DNA of 64,000 bases from NCBI GenBank assembly GCA_963731585.1, contig CAVSWC010000003.1, forward strand, positions 1-64,000. The letters run 5' to 3'. Both the position numbers and the translations under genes were made by a program. The DNA is from CANKHA01 sp963731585. Its GTDB lineage: Bacteria; Pseudomonadota; Alphaproteobacteria; Rhizobiales; Xanthobacteraceae. Below the pieces are notes generated by a model, which ran no database searches, was not told the origin of the DNA, and was given only the letters and a program-made list of their open reading frames with translations. Shown here in pieces: positions 60,518-64,000 of this stretch; the first letter of the stretch is position 1, and each line of letters begins with the position of its first letter.

Positions 60518-60546
60518 CTTATAGCGGAGGCGGCCAATCGAGGCAA
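60518..60546 (-). promoter_or_regulatory. Sigma-70-type promoter of rplY
   Basis: TTGCCT (-35, 60541-60546) and TATAAG (-10, 60518-60523) with a 17-bp spacer, read on the minus strand. Transcription would start near 60510, giving a leader of about 95 bases that holds the attenuator-like hairpin. Confidence 0.6.
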
Positions 60547-60649
60547 GGAAGGGGGAACCGGACGGTCAGGTTAAACATTTGTCATTTAGCGGACCTTTTT
60601 GGGGCGTTCCGGATTTGTTTAGGAGACCTGACGCGCCCGGGAGGCGAAA

Positions 60650-60832
60650 GTGCAGAGTATGCAAGCAGTGAAAACGATGAACCAGGCCTTGGACACCATT
60701 GCCCATGTCGCCTTTGAACCAGGCGTTGACCCCGAGCACGCGCTGGCAATCATAAAGCAAGTCGCGGATGACGCGCTGTCTCGCAGCCAAGCCGGCGAGC
60801 ACGTCTCGTCCCGGGCATTTACCAACAGCTAG
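60650..60832 (+). CDS. Small hypothetical protein
   Basis: 60 residues. A GTG at 60650 has GGGAGGCGAAA upstream; an ATG at 60659 is the alternative. Sequence includes MNQALDTIAHVAFEPGVDPE and HALAIIKQVADDALSRSQAG, one amphipathic helix pair. No known domain. Confidence 0.5.
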   Translation: MQSMQAVKTMNQALDTIAHVAFEPGVDPEHALAIIKQVADDALSRSQAGEHVSSRAFTNS

Positions 60833-60912
60833 ATAGACCGCGCTTCGGGAATGCGTCGCCGGCGCCGCCACCCTCCAGGGTTGGCGCGCCGTGCTGGATC
60901 AATCAGCGCGCC

Positions 60913-61263
60913 TTATTCCTCGAACGGCTCGTTCGGTGCGACGTTGGGCGCGGCCTTTTCCGGCGGCACGGCCGAAGGCGCCCCGCTCGGCGGAGCGGTA
61001 TCGGCGGCCGGCGTGGTTTTGAGCCGCGCCTCCAGCGCCGCGACCCGCGTCTTCAGCGCCTCGTTTTCCTCGCGCGCGATTTTCGCCATTTCCCGCGCGG
61101 CCTCGAACTCCTCGCGCCTGACCACGTCGAGATCGCGCAAAATGCGCTCGGCCTGGCTCTTGAACAAAGTGTCGAACTCGCGCCGCACGCCGGAAGCGAC
61201 GCCGGCGGCGTCGTTCATCAGCCGCGCCATCTCGTCAAAAATCCGGCTGCTGGTCTGGGTCAT
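60913..61263 (-). CDS. UbiK/BMFP-family accessory factor
   Basis: 116 residues, intact. Start at 61263 after GGAGGCGAC. Helical N-terminus (SSRIFDEMARLMNDAAGVAS, RREFDTLFKSQAERILRDLD) and a coiled coil (EEFEAAREMAKIAREENEAL with LKTRVAALEARL), then a Pro/Ala tail. This is the membrane-fusogenic BMFP/UbiK pattern; UbiK in enterics helps ubiquinone synthesis. The long Pro tail is extra. Confidence 0.78.
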   Translation of the reverse strand: MTQTSSRIFDEMARLMNDAAGVASGVRREFDTLFKSQAERILRDLDVVRREEFEAAREMAKIAREENEALKTRVAALEARLKTTPAADTAPPSGAPSAVPPEKAAPNVAPNEPFEE

Positions 61264-61341
61264 CGTCGCCTCCGGCTTGTCTGTTCGAAGAATGTTAGCA
61301 TAGAAAGAATGGCGATGCGGGTGCGCACCTGCAAGGCGTCC

Positions 61342-61464
61342 TGTCATCCCGGCCGAGCCAACGGGTCCGCGCGAAGCGCGGCCCGATGACAGGCTCCGCG
61401 AGAGCCGGGAACCCAATCAAGACAGCGTGGATCCCGGCTCGGCCTTCGGCCGTCCGGGATGACA
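61342..61464. repeat. Dispersed palindromic repeat family E
   Basis: Bounded by TGTCATCCCGG and CCGGGATGACA, with an inner GCGCGAAGCGCG and a further CGGGAACCC...GGATCCCGG pair. It lies in the ~250-bp gap between the UbiK-like gene and lgt. Confidence 0.7.
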
Positions 61465-61516
61465 ACCGGTGAGGCTCCGCTGGTATGCTAATGTGATTCA
61501 ATTGTCAGGACGTTCC

Positions 61517-62341
61517 ATGCCGCCCTTCCTCGTGCTGCCCTTTCCCACCGTCGATCCGGTGCTGGTCTCGATCGGGCCTTTCGCCATCCGCTGGTATGCG
61601 CTCGCCTATATCGGCGGCATCCTGCTCGGCTGGTTCTATGCCCGCGCGCTGATCCGCGCGGAGAGATTGTGGGGCGGCAAGCCGCCGCTCACGCTCGATG
61701 ACATCGACGACTTTATTCTCTGGGTGACGCTCGGCATCATTCTCGGCGGGCGGTTCGGCTATGTGTTGTTCTACAACCCGGCGCATTTCGCCGCGAATCC
61801 GCTCGAGATCCTGGAATTGTGGAGCGGCGGCATGTCGTTCCACGGCGGCTTCCTCGGCTGCGTCGCCGCGGTGATGCTGTTCGGCTGGAAACGCAACATC
61901 CGCATCCTTTCGCTCGGCGATCTCACCTGCGCGGTGGCGCCGATCGGCCTCTTCCTCGGACGGCTGGCGAATTTCATCAACGCGGAATTGTGGGGCCGCG
62001 CCACCGACGTGCCCTGGGCCATGGTGTTCCCCGGCGCCGGCCCGCTGCCGCGGCATCCGAGCCAGCTTTATGAGGCGGCGCTGGAAGGGCTCGTGCTGTT
62101 CGTCGTGCTTTACCTGCTGATCCGCAGCGGGGCGCTGCGAAGGCCCGGCCTGATCCTCGGCGCCTTCGCGCTCGGCTATAGCCTGGCGCGCAGCTTTTCC
62201 GAATTTTTCCGCGAGCCTGATGCGCTGATCGGCTTTCTCTGGGGCGGCATGACCATGGGCATGCTGCTCTCGATTCCTTTGGCGCTTGCTGGCATCATCC
62301 TGATCGCACAGGCAATGCGGCGGCAACCGCAAGAGGCGTGA
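61517..62341 (+). CDS. lgt: Prolipoprotein diacylglyceryl transferase
   Basis: Adds a diacylglyceryl group to the lipobox Cys, the first step of lipoprotein maturation, in the inner membrane. Intact, 274 residues, seven membrane helices. Signature motif GLFLGRLANFINAELWGR with the essential Arg/Asn, an HGG block in GGMSFHGGFLGC and a RHPSQLYEA motif. The ATG at 61517 has AGGA six bases upstream. midA follows 11 bp later. Confidence 0.95.
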   Translation: MPPFLVLPFPTVDPVLVSIGPFAIRWYALAYIGGILLGWFYARALIRAERLWGGKPPLTLDDIDDFILWVTLGIILGGRFGYVLFYNPAHFAANPLEILELWSGGMSFHGGFLGCVAAVMLFGWKRNIRILSLGDLTCAVAPIGLFLGRLANFINAELWGRATDVPWAMVFPGAGPLPRHPSQLYEAALEGLVLFVVLYLLIRSGALRRPGLILGAFALGYSLARSFSEFFREPDALIGFLWGGMTMGMLLSIPLALAGIILIAQAMRRQPQEA

Positions 62342-62351
62342 AGCAGGCGTG

Positions 62352-63455
62352 ATGGCGAATGAGACGCCCCCGCTGGAGGCGGAAATCCGGCGGCTGATCT
62401 CCCTCGCCGGGCCGATGCCGATTGCCCAATTCATGGCGATTTGCCTCTGCCATCCGACCCACGGCTATTACATGACGCGCGATCCATTCGGCGCGGCCGG
62501 CGATTTCATCACCGCGCCGGAGATCAGCCAGATGTTCGGCGAGCTGATCGGACTTTGGGCGGCGGCGGTATGGCGGCAGATGGGGTCGCCGGAAAACATC
62601 CGCCTGGTTGAGCTGGGACCCGGCCGCGGCACCATGATGGCCGACGCGTTGCGCGCGGCGAAAGTGGTGCCTGACTTTCACTCCGCCATTGTGGTGCATC
62701 TGGTCGAGCTCAGTCCCGTATTGCAGCAGTTGCAGCAGCAGCGGCTCGAGCGGGTCGGCGTCACCGTGCTCTGGCACGAGGCGCTGGAAGAAGTGCCGGA
62801 GGGTCCGGCCATTATCCTGGCCAATGAGTTCTTCGACGCGCTGCCGGTGCATCAGGCGATCAAGCAGGAAGACGGCTGGCACGAACGCGTGGTGACGGTG
62901 GACGGCAACGGCAATTTCACGCTCGTCCCCCTGCTCTCGCCGCTGCCGCATCTTGAACGGCTGCTGCCGCCGCGCGTGCGCGATGCCCCGCCCGGCAGCG
63001 TTTTCGAATGGCGTACGGATTCCGTCGCGTTGCAGCTCGGCCGCCGCGCGGCGCGCCAGGGCGGCGCCGCGCTGGTGATCGATTACGGGCCTACCGAAAC
63101 CGAAGTCGGCGACACCGTGCAGGCTGTGGGCGAGCATGCTTATGTCAATCCGCTGGCGACGCCGGGGCTGGTGGATCTCACGGCGCATGTGGATTTCCAG
63201 TCGCTCGCCGAGGCCGCCGAAAGCATCGGCGCCCGCATCCATGGCCCGCTGCATCAGGGCAAATTCCTCCGCCGCCTTGGCATCGAAACCCGCGCCGCCA
63301 CGCTGCAAGCCAAAGCGCCGCCGGACAAGATGAGCGAGATCGACGCCCAGCTGGAGCGGTTGACCGGCAGCGGTGCGCGGGAGATGGGCATGCTGTTCAA
63401 GGTGCTCGGGATCGCCGATCCCACGCTCGGCATGCTGCCGGGATTCGAGCCATGA
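62352..63455 (+). CDS. SAM-dependent methyltransferase, MidA/NDUFAF7 (DUF185) family
   Basis: 367 residues, intact. N-terminus PMPIAQFMAICLCHPTHGYY, then RDPFGAAGDFITAPEISQMF (the family hallmark), the SAM site LVELGPGRGTMMADALR and ILANEFFDALPVHQ. The eukaryotic member symmetrically dimethylates an arginine of the NADH dehydrogenase 49-kDa subunit; bacterial substrates are not settled. Starts 11 bp after lgt and overlaps the next start by 4 bp. Confidence 0.9.
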   Translation: MANETPPLEAEIRRLISLAGPMPIAQFMAICLCHPTHGYYMTRDPFGAAGDFITAPEISQMFGELIGLWAAAVWRQMGSPENIRLVELGPGRGTMMADALRAAKVVPDFHSAIVVHLVELSPVLQQLQQQRLERVGVTVLWHEALEEVPEGPAIILANEFFDALPVHQAIKQEDGWHERVVTVDGNGNFTLVPLLSPLPHLERLLPPRVRDAPPGSVFEWRTDSVALQLGRRAARQGGAALVIDYGPTETEVGDTVQAVGEHAYVNPLATPGLVDLTAHVDFQSLAEAAESIGARIHGPLHQGKFLRRLGIETRAATLQAKAPPDKMSEIDAQLERLTGSGAREMGMLFKVLGIADPTLGMLPGFEP

Positions 63456-64000
63456 TGCTGCAGGCGAAAAACCTCTCGGCGCTCGGCGGCATCCGGCATG
63501 CTTTTTTCACCCGCGAAGGCGGCGTGTCGGAAGGCGTCTATGCGGGTCTGAATGCCGGCGTCGGATCCGGAGACGATCCGGCCAAGGTGGCGGAAAATCG
63601 TGCGCGCATGGCGAAGGCAATGGGCGTGACGTCCGAGCGCTTTCTCACCGCCTATCAAATCCATTCGCCCGACGTGGTGGTCGCGGAAATGCCGTGGCCC
63701 GCCGATGCCCGTCCACGCGCCGACGCCATCGTCACCCGCGTGCCCGGGCTGGCGATCGGCGTCTCCACCGCCGACTGCGGGCCGGTGCTGTTCGCCGATC
63801 CGCAAGCGCGCATTGTCGGCGCAGCCCATGCCGGCTGGCGCGGCGCGCTATCCGGGGTGCTGGAAGCCGCGATCGCCGCCATGGAGCGGCTGGGCGCCGA
63901 GCGCGGCCGCCTCATTGCCGCGATCGGCCCGATGATCAGCCAAGGCAATTACGAGGTCGGCAACGAGCTGGTCGGGCAATTCACCAGGGCGGACGCGGAC
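63452..64000 (+). CDS. pgeF: Purine nucleoside phosphorylase PgeF/YfiH family (cut by window end)
   Basis: 183 residues are visible, about 70% of the usual ~255. Motifs: IRHAFFTREGGVSEGVYAGL, the metal ligands in YQIHSPDVVV, STADCGPVLFADPQAR and VGAAHAGWRGALSGVLEAA. The multicopper-like active site uses two His and a Cys, all present. It removes or recycles aberrant purine nucleosides and in E. coli also corrects peptidoglycan errors. The ATG overlaps the midA stop (ATGA). The C-terminus lies outside the window. Confidence 0.92.
   Translation, partial: MMLQAKNLSALGGIRHAFFTREGGVSEGVYAGLNAGVGSGDDPAKVAENRARMAKAMGVTSERFLTAYQIHSPDVVVAEMPWPADARPRADAIVTRVPGLAIGVSTADCGPVLFADPQARIVGAAHAGWRGALSGVLEAAIAAMERLGAERGRLIAAIGPMISQGNYEVGNELVGQFTRADAD

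Overview
The window looks like a high-GC alphaproteobacterial chromosome, most likely Hyphomicrobiales (Bradyrhizobium / Xanthobacteraceae-like). The evidence is the gene content and order (rplY-pth-ychF, lgt-midA-pgeF, serC-serA, purA followed by a rhizobial membrane protein), an RpoH-type sigma factor, DUF1236 and DUF3072-type small proteins, CtrA-type TTAA-N7-TTAA boxes and a serC-leader-like RNA. I could run no similarity search, so every family call rests on motifs read by eye.

Layout. 1-5531 is a lower-GC accessory region that abuts the 3' end of tRNA-Glu(CTC). It carries a RES/Xre toxin-antitoxin pair with a three-palindrome operator, two conserved-looking unknown genes, 17-bp iteron-like repeats before a small HUH-endonuclease-like gene, a ParB-domain gene with an unknown partner, and a divergent excisionase-like HTH gene with a PC4-domain gene. 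This resembles the end of an integrative element, but no integrase is visible. 5532-31407 is chromosomal backbone: HerA-like ATPase, RluA-type pseudouridine synthase, rpoH, purA, a MuiA-like protein, serA, serC, two outer-membrane barrels, glmM, an FMN hydroxyacid oxidase, aroE, a ROK protein, an EF-G paralogue and an aminotransferase. 31744-39405 holds a dioxygenase, a GST, a PQQ-type sugar dehydrogenase, a copper-handling cluster (PCuAC, CopC-CopD fusion, YcnI, DUF2946) and a SemiSWEET. 39487-47236 holds an ABC exporter, a long chemoreceptor, a candidate structured RNA with an intrinsic terminator, and a large secreted collagen-like protein with repeated carbohydrate-binding-like modules. 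47632-64000 holds uvrB (invaded by palindromic repeats), many small stress/periplasmic proteins, ychF, pth, rplY, a UbiK-like protein, lgt, midA and a pgeF cut by the window end.

Two features cut across the window. First, many genes, including essential ones (serA, ychF, aroE), are broken by single-base indels. Most are insertions outside homopolymers, judged against expected family sequences, which suggests unpolished sequence more than true decay. For these genes I give the full span and say where the frame changes. Second, the backbone is rich in dispersed palindromic repeats of at least five types; one type lies inside uvrB twice and another supplies the predicted C-terminus of the ROK protein.

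Functional links: serC and serA make serine; aroE and the aminotransferase serve amino-acid synthesis; glmM and lgt serve the envelope; the copper cluster handles periplasmic copper; rplY-pth-ychF serves translation; rpoH and uvrB serve stress and repair.
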